A stretch of DNA of 64,000 nucleotides from Streptomyces sp. NBC_01214 (GTDB lineage: Bacteria; Actinomycetota; Actinomycetes; Streptomycetales; Streptomycetaceae). This document shows, in pieces, positions 36,001 through 43,911 of this stretch; the stretch's first letter is position 1, and every line of letters begins with the position of its first letter. A program made the position numbers and the translations under genes. Under the pieces are notes generated by a model that made no database searches, had not been told where the DNA came from, and saw nothing but the letters and a program-made list of their open reading frames with translations. The stretch lies in assembly GCF_026340975.1 (NCBI RefSeq), contig NZ_JAPEOS010000001.1, forward strand, positions 1,262,501 through 1,326,500, read 5' to 3'.

Positions 36001-36031
36001 GGGCGGTCACCCCCGGGCGGGGTGGCCGCCC
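36001..36031 (+). terminator. hupA terminator
   Basis: GGGCGGTCACCCC / GGGGTGGCCGCCC (one G-U wobble) with 5-nt loop, followed by TTCGGT. Confidence 0.82.
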
Positions 36032-36263
36032 TTCGGTCCGTCCGGGGCCGGACGCGGGCCGGTGGGCCCGGACGGGCGGGGGGCGCCCCCGGACCACCGG
36101 GCGGGCCTGGCAGGCCCTGTGAGGGCCCGTCAGGGGCCTGGCGGGGCCCAGGTATGCCACCGGCACGTCCCGCCGGGCCGCCGTGCGGCTCCGTACGGGG
36201 CTTCGCGGGCCTCGGCGGGGCCTTCGGCCGAGTCCCGTGCCCCGGCCTCGGTCGGGGCACGGA
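36032..36263. other. Gene-free GC-rich stretch between hupA and murA
   Basis: I see no coding or RNA gene. The region is made of short G/C runs; it is bounded by the two terminators of the convergent genes hupA and murA. Confidence 0.5.
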
Positions 36264-36301
36264 AAAGCCCCCCGGGCCCTGTGCGGGGCCCGGGGGGCTT
36301 T
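36264..36301 (-). terminator. murA terminator
   Basis: AAAGCCCCCCGGGCCC (36264-36279) and GGGCCCGGGGGGCTTT (36286-36301) form a perfect 16-bp stem with A/T flank, so it works in both directions; it lies just downstream of murA. Confidence 0.88.
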
Positions 36302-36336
36302 CTGCGTACGTCCGGGTGTCCGGGTACGGGTACGGC

Positions 36337-37680
36337 TCAGGCGAGGTCGCCGCCCGGGAGTTCGACCTTCGCGCCGAGTTCCACGAGCTTCTCCATGAAG
36401 TTCTCGTAGCCGCGGTTGATCAGGTCGATGCCGTGGACCCGCGAGGTGCCCTCGGCGGCCAGGGCCGCGATCAGGTACGAGAATCCGCCGCGCAGGTCGG
36501 GGATGACCAGGTCGGCGCCCTGCAGCTTGGTGGGGCCGGAGACGACCGCCGAGTGCAGGAAGTTGCGCTGGCCGAAGCGGCAGGCGCTGCCGCCCAGGCA
36601 CTCGCGGTACAGCTGGATGTGAGCACCCATCTGGTTGAGCGCCGAGGTGAAGCCGAGCCGGGACTCGTAGACCGTCTCGTGGACGATCGACAGGCCGGAG
36701 GCCTGCGTCAGGGCCACGACGAGCGGCTGCTGCCAGTCGGTCTGGAAGCCGGGGTGGACGTCCGTCTCCAGCGCGATGGCCTTGAGCGGGCCGCCCGGGT
36801 GCCAGAAGCGGATGCCGTCGTCGTCGATCTCGAACGCCCCGCCGACGCGGCGGAAGGTGTTCAGGAACGTCATCATCGAGCGCTGCTGGGCACCGCGCAC
36901 GTAGATGTTGCCGCCGGTGGCGAGCGCCGCGGACGCCCAGGAGGCGGCTTCCAGGCGGTCCGGGAGGGCCTTGTGGTTGTAGCCGCCGAGGCGGTCGACG
37001 CCCGTGATCCGGATGGTCCGGTCGGTGTCGACGGAGATGATCGCGCCCATCTTCTGCAGGACGCAGATGAGGTCCTCGATCTCCGGCTCCACCGCGGCGT
37101 TGCTGAGCTCGGTGACGCCCTCGGCCAGGACGGCCGTCAGCAGCACCTGCTCGGTCGAGCCGACCGACGGGTAGGGGAGGCGGATCTTGCAGCCGCGCAG
37201 CCGCTGGGGGGCTTCCAGGTACTGGCCGCCCTCGCGCTTCTCGATGGTCGCGCCGAACTGGCGGAGCACGTCGAAGTGGAAGTCGATCGGTCGGCCGCCG
37301 ATGTCGCAGCCGCCCAGGCCCGGGATGAAGGCGTGGCCGAGCCGGTGCAGCAGCGGGCCGCAGAACAGGATCGGGATGCGCGAGGAGCCCGCGTGGGCGT
37401 CGATGTCGGCGACGTTCGCGCTCTCGACGTGGGTGGGGTCGAGGACGAGTTCGCCCGGCTCCTCGCCGGGACGGACCGTCACCCCGTGCAGCTGGAGCAG
37501 CCCGCGGACGACGCGCACGTCACGGATGTCGGGAACGTTGCGCAGCCGGCTGGGTTCGCTGCCGAGCAGAGCGGCGACCATGGCCTTGGGCACGAGGTTC
37601 TTCGCACCACGGACACGGATCTCGCCCTCGAGCGGGGTACCGCCGTGGACAAGCAGTACATCGTCACTGATGCCGGTCAT
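36337..37680 (-). CDS. murA: UDP-N-acetylglucosamine 1-carboxyvinyltransferase
   Basis: First committed step of peptidoglycan synthesis (enolpyruvyl transfer to UDP-GlcNAc). 447 residues with the EPSP-type two-domain fold. VRGAKNLVPKAMVAALL carries the KN pair, and the PEP-binding catalytic loop reads GLGGCDIGGRPIDFHFD, so Cys is present and fosfomycin sensitivity is expected for this copy. C-terminus contains DLRGGFSYLIAAL and GYENFMEKL. ATG 37680 chosen over 37737, which adds 19 residues outside the conserved start. S. coelicolor has two murA copies from memory. Confidence 0.95.
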   Translation of the reverse strand: MTGISDDVLLVHGGTPLEGEIRVRGAKNLVPKAMVAALLGSEPSRLRNVPDIRDVRVVRGLLQLHGVTVRPGEEPGELVLDPTHVESANVADIDAHAGSSRIPILFCGPLLHRLGHAFIPGLGGCDIGGRPIDFHFDVLRQFGATIEKREGGQYLEAPQRLRGCKIRLPYPSVGSTEQVLLTAVLAEGVTELSNAAVEPEIEDLICVLQKMGAIISVDTDRTIRITGVDRLGGYNHKALPDRLEAASWASAALATGGNIYVRGAQQRSMMTFLNTFRRVGGAFEIDDDGIRFWHPGGPLKAIALETDVHPGFQTDWQQPLVVALTQASGLSIVHETVYESRLGFTSALNQMGAHIQLYRECLGGSACRFGQRNFLHSAVVSGPTKLQGADLVIPDLRGGFSYLIAALAAEGTSRVHGIDLINRGYENFMEKLVELGAKVELPGGDLA

Positions 37681-37943
37681 GAATCTCGCGTTCCGGAGAG
37701 GGATGGGCAGGGGGCCAGGGAAAAGGGTAAGGGCCATTACCCCCTTGTTCGTAAGGCCGACGTGGCCGTAGGACTGTCATGAATTCGGTACAACACCCTC
37801 CGTATCCACCGCATGGCGGAGTGTTGCGTTCCGCCTACTCCGTCCGTGCGCGCTCCTCCCTGCTGCCGTGCGCCCTGAGCTGCGATCGATCCGATCTTCC
37901 CGCCCGCTCCCCGGAATCGGCCGATGTGCGGGATCATGGCGGC

Positions 37944-38504
37944 ATGACCGAGGTGTCCTCCCTCACAGGGCGGCTGCTCGTGGCCACCCCCGCCCTCGCG
38001 GACCCGAACTTCGACCGCGCGGTCGTGCTGCTGCTCGATCACGACGAGCAGGGCTCCCTCGGCGTGGTCCTGAACAGGCCGACCCCCGTGGGCGTCGGTG
38101 ACGTCCTGCTGCCCTGGGCGCCCCTGGCGGGCGACCCCGGAGTGGTCTTCCAGGGCGGGCCGGTGGCCATGGACTCGGCCCTGGGCGTGGCGGTGATCCC
38201 GGGCGAGGAGGGTCCGCTCGGCTGGCGCCGCGTGTACGGGGCGATCGGACTGGTCGACCTGGAGACGCCGCCGGAGCTGCTGGCCGCGGCCCTGGGCGGC
38301 CTGCGGATCTTCGCGGGCTACTCCGGCTGGGGTCCGGGCCAGCTGGAGGCGGAGCTCGGCGAGGGCGCCTGGTACGTGGTGGAGTCGGAGCCCGGGGACG
38401 TGTCCTTCCCGGATCCGGAGCGGCTGTGGCGGGCGGTGCTGCGCCGCCAGCGCAGCGACCTCGCGATGGTCGCCACCTATCCGGACGACCCGTCGCTGAA
38501 CTGA
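37944..38504 (+). CDS. YqgE/AlgH family protein
   Basis: 186 residues with the conserved start LTGRLLVATPALADPNFDRAVVLLLDHDEQGSLGVVLNRPT and GYSGWGPGQLEAEL, the family hallmarks. Function of YqgE/AlgH is unclear in bacteria; probably a cytosolic protein. Start ATG 37944. The preceding 263 bp is the divergent promoter region with murA. Confidence 0.93.
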   Translation: MTEVSSLTGRLLVATPALADPNFDRAVVLLLDHDEQGSLGVVLNRPTPVGVGDVLLPWAPLAGDPGVVFQGGPVAMDSALGVAVIPGEEGPLGWRRVYGAIGLVDLETPPELLAAALGGLRIFAGYSGWGPGQLEAELGEGAWYVVESEPGDVSFPDPERLWRAVLRRQRSDLAMVATYPDDPSLN

Positions 38505-38533
38505 CGGGCGCGGGGTTAAGTACCCTGGGTTCC

Positions 38534-38818
38534 ATGAGCACTCTTGAGCCCGAGCGCGGGACTGGCACGGGGACCCTCGTAGAGCCGACGCCGCAGGTGT
38601 CGCACGGTGACGGCGACCACGAGCGCTTCGCCCACTACGTCCAGAAGGACAAGATCATGGCGAGCGCGCTCGACGGGACCCCCGTCGTCGCGCTCTGCGG
38701 CAAGGTCTGGGTACCGGGTCGGGACCCGAAGAAGTACCCGGTCTGCCCCATGTGCAAGGAGATCTACGAGTCCATGGGCCCCGGCGGGGACAAGGACAAG
38801 GGCGGCAAGGACAAGTAG
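38534..38818 (+). CDS. DUF3039 family protein
   Basis: 94-residue conserved actinobacterial protein. It includes HYVQKDKIMASALDGTPVVALCGKVWVPG and a C-terminal CPMC motif; together with the CGK Cys these could bind a metal. Lys-rich tail. Starts 29 bp after the yqgE stop and is probably co-transcribed. Unknown function. Confidence 0.88.
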   Translation: MSTLEPERGTGTGTLVEPTPQVSHGDGDHERFAHYVQKDKIMASALDGTPVVALCGKVWVPGRDPKKYPVCPMCKEIYESMGPGGDKDKGGKDK

Positions 38819-38848
38819 TCCTTCCTCCCGGCCCCTCTTCCGTGGGGC

Positions 38849-38918
38849 TTCGCAGGACTTCGCGGGACTTCGCAGGATCGAGACCCCCGGCGCGCGTCAG
38901 CGCGTCCGGGGGTCTTTG
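38849..38918 (+). terminator. Short direct repeats and terminator after the DUF3039 gene
   Basis: Three copies of the unit cttcgc(a/g)gga (38849-38877) precede a hairpin of agacccccggcgcgc (38881-38895) and its near-complement (38900-38915) followed by TTT. Confidence 0.7.
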
Positions 38919-39018
38919 CCGTGTTCCCGCGGAGCGTTAGGGTCGGCGCGACGAGCGCCCTGCGGAACGAGCGTTGCGCAGGACGCAACACGCGCACGCA
39001 GTCGTGAAGGGCTCACGC

Positions 39019-40656
39019 ATGGACCTGATCCCCGCACCCCAGGTCGTACGGCTCGACGAGGAGGGGCGCCGCTTCGCGTTCGGGTCCGATCCGGTCCTGG
39101 ACGCCGGGCCGGGAGCCGCGGGGGTCGCGCGCTGGCTGCGGCGCGAGCTGGGCGCGGCCACCGGCTGGGAGCTGCCCGCCGCCGGAGCCGGCGCGACCGC
39201 CGAGCTGCGGCTGCGCGTCGACCCGGACGGCGCCGCGCACCCGGGGCCGGAGGCGTACCGCATCGAGATCGGGCCGGACGGGGCGGAGCTGACGGGAGCG
39301 ACGGCCACCGGGCTGTTCTGGGGCGCCCAGACGCTGCGTCAGCTGCTGGGGCCCGACGCGTACCGGAAGGCACCGCTGCCCGGCCGCGCGTGGAGCCTGC
39401 CGTACGCCTCCGTTGCGGACGGCCCGCGGTTCGGCTGGCGCGGGATGATGCTGGACGTGGCCCGGCACTTCATGCCCAAGGACGGCGTGCTGCGCTACCT
39501 CGACCTGCTCGCCGCGCACAAGCTCAACGTGCTGCACCTGCACCTGACCGACGACCAGGGCTGGCGGATCGAGATCGAGCGCCACCCGCGGCTGACCGGG
39601 GTCGGCGGGTGGCGCCCGCGCAGCCGGTGGGGCCACCGGGCCTCGCCGCTGTGGAACGAGACCCCGCACGGCGGGTACTACACCCAGGACGACATCCGCG
39701 AGATCGTCGCGTACGCCGCCGAGCGGCACGTCCGGGTGGTCCCGGAGATCGACGTGCCCGGCCATTCGCAGGCCGCCATCGCCGCGTACCCGGAGCTGGG
39801 CAACACCGACGTCGTCGACACCGCTGCGCTCGGGGTGTGGGACGACTGGGGGATCACCGAGAACGTGCTCGCGCCGACCGAGGCCGTGCTGCGCTTCTAC
39901 GAGGGGGTCTTCGAGGAGCTGCTGGAGCTGTTCCCGGCCGAGGTCTCACCCTTCGTGCACGTGGGCGGGGACGAGTGCCCCAAGGCGCAGTGGAAGGCCT
40001 CCGCGGTCGCCCAGGAGCGGATCCGCGAGCTGGGCGTGGACGGGGAGGACGGGCTGCAGGCGTGGTTCGTCCGGCACTTCGACGGCTGGCTCGCCGCGCG
40101 CGGGCGGCGACTGATCGGCTGGGACGAGATCCTGGAGGGCGGGCTCGCCGAGGGCGCCGCGGTGTCCTCGTGGCGCGGCTACGCGGGCGGGATCGCCGCC
40201 GCCGAAGCCGGGCACGACGTGGTCATGTGCCCCGAGCAGCAGGTGTACCTGGACCACCGGCAGGCGGGCGGCCCGGACGAACCGGTGCCCATCGGGTACG
40301 TGCGCTCGCTGGAGGACGTCTACCGCTTCGAGCCGGTGCCGCCGAAGCTGTCGCCGGAGGCCGCCGCCCACGTGCTGGGCGCGCAGGCCAACGTCTGGAC
40401 CGAGGTGATGGAGGACCAGGGCCGGGTCGACTACCAGGTGTTCCCGCGGCTCGCGGCCTTCGCCGAGGTGGTGTGGTCGCAGCAGCCGGAGCCCGAGGAG
40501 CGCGACTTCGCGCGGTTCGAGGAGCGGATGGGTGCGCACTACGCGCGGTTGGCCGCGCAGGGGGTCGATTACCGGCCGCCGGGCGGCCCCTTGCCGCGGC
40601 AGCGGCGGCCCGGGGTGGTGGGGCGCCCGATCGAGGGGGCGCCCCCGAACGTGTGA
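39019..40656 (+). CDS. Beta-N-acetylhexosaminidase, glycoside hydrolase family 20
   Basis: 545 residues. An N-terminal Glyco_hydro_20b domain (about 1-130) precedes the TIM barrel (GWRGMMLDVARHFMPKD, LHLHLTDDQGWRIEI). The catalytic Asp-Glu pair is in HVGGDECPKAQW near residues 317-318, the acid/base of the substrate-assisted mechanism. No signal peptide is visible, so it is probably cytosolic and acts on chito-oligosaccharides or recycled cell-wall GlcNAc. ATG 39019 with gaaggg upstream. Confidence 0.95.
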   Translation: MDLIPAPQVVRLDEEGRRFAFGSDPVLDAGPGAAGVARWLRRELGAATGWELPAAGAGATAELRLRVDPDGAAHPGPEAYRIEIGPDGAELTGATATGLFWGAQTLRQLLGPDAYRKAPLPGRAWSLPYASVADGPRFGWRGMMLDVARHFMPKDGVLRYLDLLAAHKLNVLHLHLTDDQGWRIEIERHPRLTGVGGWRPRSRWGHRASPLWNETPHGGYYTQDDIREIVAYAAERHVRVVPEIDVPGHSQAAIAAYPELGNTDVVDTAALGVWDDWGITENVLAPTEAVLRFYEGVFEELLELFPAEVSPFVHVGGDECPKAQWKASAVAQERIRELGVDGEDGLQAWFVRHFDGWLAARGRRLIGWDEILEGGLAEGAAVSSWRGYAGGIAAAEAGHDVVMCPEQQVYLDHRQAGGPDEPVPIGYVRSLEDVYRFEPVPPKLSPEAAAHVLGAQANVWTEVMEDQGRVDYQVFPRLAAFAEVVWSQQPEPEERDFARFEERMGAHYARLAAQGVDYRPPGGPLPRQRRPGVVGRPIEGAPPNV

Positions 40657-40951
40657 CAACTGGATGACGCCTGCGACCGGAACCGAAAGGGAACGGGAGC
40701 GGAACTCTGCCTCAATTTCCCCCGATACAGGGAAAATCGGGCAATCGCGGAGCAGGGCCGCCGAACGCGGTGCGACAGGGCCGTACGGCCCGTACGGGGC
40801 ACCGCGCCCGGGGTCGGGCACAGGGGGCGGACCCTCGCGCCGGGCGGCCCGGAAGATGTGCCAGAGTTGCCACGTCCCGGCGGTGAGCACGTACCGTACG
40901 GCGGAACAGGCGTGAGCGCCGGAACCGGGACATCGGGAAGGGGCAGCTGGG
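40657..40951. other. 295-bp upstream region of the molybdenum hydroxylase operon
   Basis: No gene supported. Includes short palindromes such as ggccgtacggcc (40781-40792). The operon promoter must lie here, but no clear -10/-35 was found. Confidence 0.4.
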
Positions 40952-41860
40952 TTGACCACGCACGCACCGCACGCACTGGATTCACCTCAGGGGCCGCAGG
41001 GCCCGCAGGCGGCGCAGTCCGTGACGCTGCCGGCCTCGCTCGACGAGGCCGTGGCGGCGCTCGCCGCCATGCCCGCCGCCGTGCCGGTCGCGGGCGGCAC
41101 CGACCTGATGGCCGCGGTCAACGCCGGGCTGCTGCGGCCCGCCGCACTGGTGGGCCTGGGCCGGATCAACGAGATCCGCGGCTGGCAGTACCAGGACGGC
41201 CACGCGCTGCTCGGCGCGGGCCTCACGCACGCCCGGATGGGACGGCCGGATTTCGCCGCTCTGATCCCCGCGCTGGCGGCCGCGGCCCGGGCCGCCGGCC
41301 CCCCGCAGATCCGCAACGCGGGCACCCTCGGCGGCAACATCGCCACCGCCGCGCCCACGGGTGACGCGCTGCCCGTGTTGGCCGCGCTGGAGGCCGTACT
41401 CGTCATCGTCGGCCCGGTCGGGCAGCGGGAGATCCCGGTGTCGCACCTGCTGGCCGGGCGGGAGATGCTGCGGCCCGGTGAGCTGATCGGCTTCGTGCGG
41501 GTCCCGCTGCTGCACGCACCGCAGGTGTTCCTGAAGGCCACGGGCCGTACCGGGCCGGGGCGGGCCGTGGCGTCCGTGGGGCTCGTCCTGGATCCCGCGC
41601 GCCGGGGCGTGCGCTGCGCCATCGGTGCGGTCGCTCCGATGCCGCTGCGGCCGCTGGAGGCCGAGCAGTGGGTGGCCTCGCTGATCGACTGGGACGGCGG
41701 GCGGACCTTGGCCCCCGAGGCGCTGGAGGCCTTCGGCGAGTACGTCGCGGCGGCGTGCGTGCCCGACCAGGGCGAGCCGGTGGCTCCCGGAGTACTGCAT
41801 CTGCGGCGGACGGTGGCCGTGCTGGCGCGCAGGGCCCTGGGGAGGGCGCTGACCTCATGA
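40952..41860 (+). CDS. Molybdenum hydroxylase FAD-binding subunit (xanthine dehydrogenase family)
   Basis: Medium subunit passing electrons from the FeS clusters to FAD/NAD. 302 residues. The FAD motifs are VPVAGGTDLMAAVNAG and IRNAGTLGGNIATAAPTGD, as in CoxM/XdhB-type subunits. TTG start at 40952 with ggaaggggcag upstream. The stop overlaps the next gene's ATG by 4 bp (ATGA), so the three subunits are translationally coupled. Substrate cannot be told; see the large subunit for a key difference. Confidence 0.92.
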   Translation: MTTHAPHALDSPQGPQGPQAAQSVTLPASLDEAVAALAAMPAAVPVAGGTDLMAAVNAGLLRPAALVGLGRINEIRGWQYQDGHALLGAGLTHARMGRPDFAALIPALAAAARAAGPPQIRNAGTLGGNIATAAPTGDALPVLAALEAVLVIVGPVGQREIPVSHLLAGREMLRPGELIGFVRVPLLHAPQVFLKATGRTGPGRAVASVGLVLDPARRGVRCAIGAVAPMPLRPLEAEQWVASLIDWDGGRTLAPEALEAFGEYVAAACVPDQGEPVAPGVLHLRRTVAVLARRALGRALTS

Positions 41861-43911
41861 GCGAGAACGAGAACGAGAACGTGACCCAGGGGAACGGCAC
41901 GGCGGGCTGGGGCTGGGAACCGGTCCCGCAGGGCGGCGAGTACGACTCGGACGCCACGGCCTTCGTGAAACTGCCGCAGGACATGCTGGACGCGCTCGGC
42001 ACCGGGGAGCCGCTCGCGGCGCCCGGGCACGGCTACGTGCCGCCGCCGATGATCGTGCCGCTGGGCTCGGCGAGCACGGATCCGTCGGCCACGGGGACGT
42101 GGACGCTTCCGGTGCAGTGGCCGGAGGCGGGCGGCTCGGCGCAGGCCGGTCCGGCGGGTGGTGCTGGTGCCGCCGGTGCGGGTCAGGGCGCGGGCCCCGG
42201 TTCCGTGGGCGGGCCGATCCCGGCGTCGATCCCGATCCCGGCGTCGGTCGCGGCGGCGTTCGCCGAGCCGGAGCCGGAGCCGGAGCTGCCGGTGACCGAT
42301 CCGAGCGAGACGGCCGAGTGGCGGTTCCCGGAAGCGGCGCACGAGCCCGAGCAGGTCGGCGGTCCGGCGACCGGACAGTGGGCCGTCCCCGAATTCCCCG
42401 AGCAGCCGAACGACTACCGGTCGGGCGGGCTGGACGCCGACTGGAGCCAGGCCCCGGCGACGCTGCCGGGCGGCGCCCCGGCGCCGTGGGCGTACCTGAC
42501 GCAGCAGCCGGCCGGGACCCCTGACGCGGACGCCGCCGGTGCCGCCGGTGCCGGCGGTGTGCTGCCCGGCACGGACGAGGCCGCCGCCGCTTCGGCCGCC
42601 GCCGCCGCGACCGCGCAGGCCGCCGGGCTGCTCGGAGGGCCGGGCGTGGGCGCCGCGGCCCGCGGGCCGCGGGTGCTGGGCGGGCCCGGGGTGGGCACCG
42701 CCCTGCCCGAGGGCGAGCCGGTGCACCAGGCCCCGCACGACATCGAGGCCGCGCACGGCCCGGCCGCGGAGCAGGCGGAGGGCGCCAGGGCAGCGGACCA
42801 CACGGGCCAGGGCGAGTACGCGGGGCACACGGGACACGCGGTCCAGGAGGAGTACGCCGGGCGGGGCGAGTACACCGGATACGCGGAGCAGCAGGCCGGG
42901 TACGCCGAGCCGGCCACCGCCGACGCCGCCCCCGCCGCTGCCGAGCGGTCGGCGGTGGCCGACACCGGGCTGGACCTCTTCGGCGGGGTGCGCGTCCAGG
43001 CGCCGGCCGCCGAGCCCGCGCAGCCCGCCGGCACCGACGGCCACGGCTTCACGGCGTTCGGCCACGCACCGGAGCCCGGCCCCCAGGCCGCGCACGAAGC
43101 CGCGTACGGGGCGGAGCACGAAGCCGCGTACGGGGCGGAGCACGAGGCGACGCACGGGGCGGAGCCGGTCGCTGCGGAAGCCGACCCCGGGAACGGGGAC
43201 GGGCCGGCCGCCCAGGAGCCCCCGGCCGACCCCGCGCCGCACGCGGACACCGCCGACGGCGAGGACGCGCTCCCGACCGGGGCGACGCCGTACGAGGAAG
43301 AGGCGGACGCCGGGGCCGTCGCCCATCACGAGCACCCTTCGGCCTCCTACGTCCTGCGCGTCAACGGCGCCGACCGGCCCGTCACCGGCGCCTGGATCGG
43401 CGAGTCCCTCCTGTACGTGCTGCGCGAGCGGCTCGGCCTCGCGGGCGCCAAGGACGGCTGCTCGCAGGGCGAATGCGGTGCCTGCGCCGTGAAGGTCGAC
43501 GGCCGGCTCGTCGCCTCCTGCCTGGTACCGGCCGCCACGGCCGCCGGCAGCGAGGTCCGCACGGTCGAGGGTCTCGCGACGAACGGGGAACTCTCGGACG
43601 TCCAGCAAGCGTTGTGCAGGTCGGGCGCGGTGCAGTGCGGGTTCTGCGTACCCGGCATGGCCATGACCATCCACGACCTGCTGGAGGGCAATCACGCCCC
43701 CAGCGAGCTGGAGACCCGTCAGGCCCTGTGCGGCAACCTCTGCCGCTGCTCCGGCTACGCGGGGGTCGTCGACGCCGTGCGCGAGGTAGTGGCCGAGCGC
43801 GAAGCGGCGGCCGCGGAGCCCGCGGCCCCGGGCACAGGTGCACCGGAGCCGCGCATCCCGCACCAGGCAGCGCCCGGCGAGGGCGGCATCCACCACGGAG
43901 GCACGGCGTGA
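41857..43911 (+). CDS. Molybdenum hydroxylase [2Fe-2S] subunit with ~490-residue disordered N-terminal extension
   Basis: 684 residues. Only the last ~195 residues are a normal small subunit: plant-type ferredoxin domain with CSQGECGACAVKVDGRLVAS and a helical second cluster domain (CGFCVPGM, CGNLCRCSGYAG), so all eight Cys are present. The first ~490 residues are Ala/Glu/Pro/Gly-rich low-complexity sequence with a 24-bp tandem repeat (HEAAYGAE x3, 43093-43164). ATG 41857 overlaps the FAD-subunit stop. Family members are normally ~160-200 residues, so the extension is a fusion or expansion of unknown role. Confidence 0.9.
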   Translation: MSENENENVTQGNGTAGWGWEPVPQGGEYDSDATAFVKLPQDMLDALGTGEPLAAPGHGYVPPPMIVPLGSASTDPSATGTWTLPVQWPEAGGSAQAGPAGGAGAAGAGQGAGPGSVGGPIPASIPIPASVAAAFAEPEPEPELPVTDPSETAEWRFPEAAHEPEQVGGPATGQWAVPEFPEQPNDYRSGGLDADWSQAPATLPGGAPAPWAYLTQQPAGTPDADAAGAAGAGGVLPGTDEAAAASAAAAATAQAAGLLGGPGVGAAARGPRVLGGPGVGTALPEGEPVHQAPHDIEAAHGPAAEQAEGARAADHTGQGEYAGHTGHAVQEEYAGRGEYTGYAEQQAGYAEPATADAAPAAAERSAVADTGLDLFGGVRVQAPAAEPAQPAGTDGHGFTAFGHAPEPGPQAAHEAAYGAEHEAAYGAEHEATHGAEPVAAEADPGNGDGPAAQEPPADPAPHADTADGEDALPTGATPYEEEADAGAVAHHEHPSASYVLRVNGADRPVTGAWIGESLLYVLRERLGLAGAKDGCSQGECGACAVKVDGRLVASCLVPAATAAGSEVRTVEGLATNGELSDVQQALCRSGAVQCGFCVPGMAMTIHDLLEGNHAPSELETRQALCGNLCRCSGYAGVVDAVREVVAEREAAAAEPAAPGTGAPEPRIPHQAAPGEGGIHHGGTA
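43093..43164 (+). repeat. 24-bp tandem repeat, three copies
   Basis: Units 43093-43116 and 43117-43140 are identical; 43141-43164 differs at a few sites. It encodes HEAAYGAE, HEAAYGAE, HEATHGAE inside the disordered extension of the [2Fe-2S] subunit. Confidence 0.9.
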
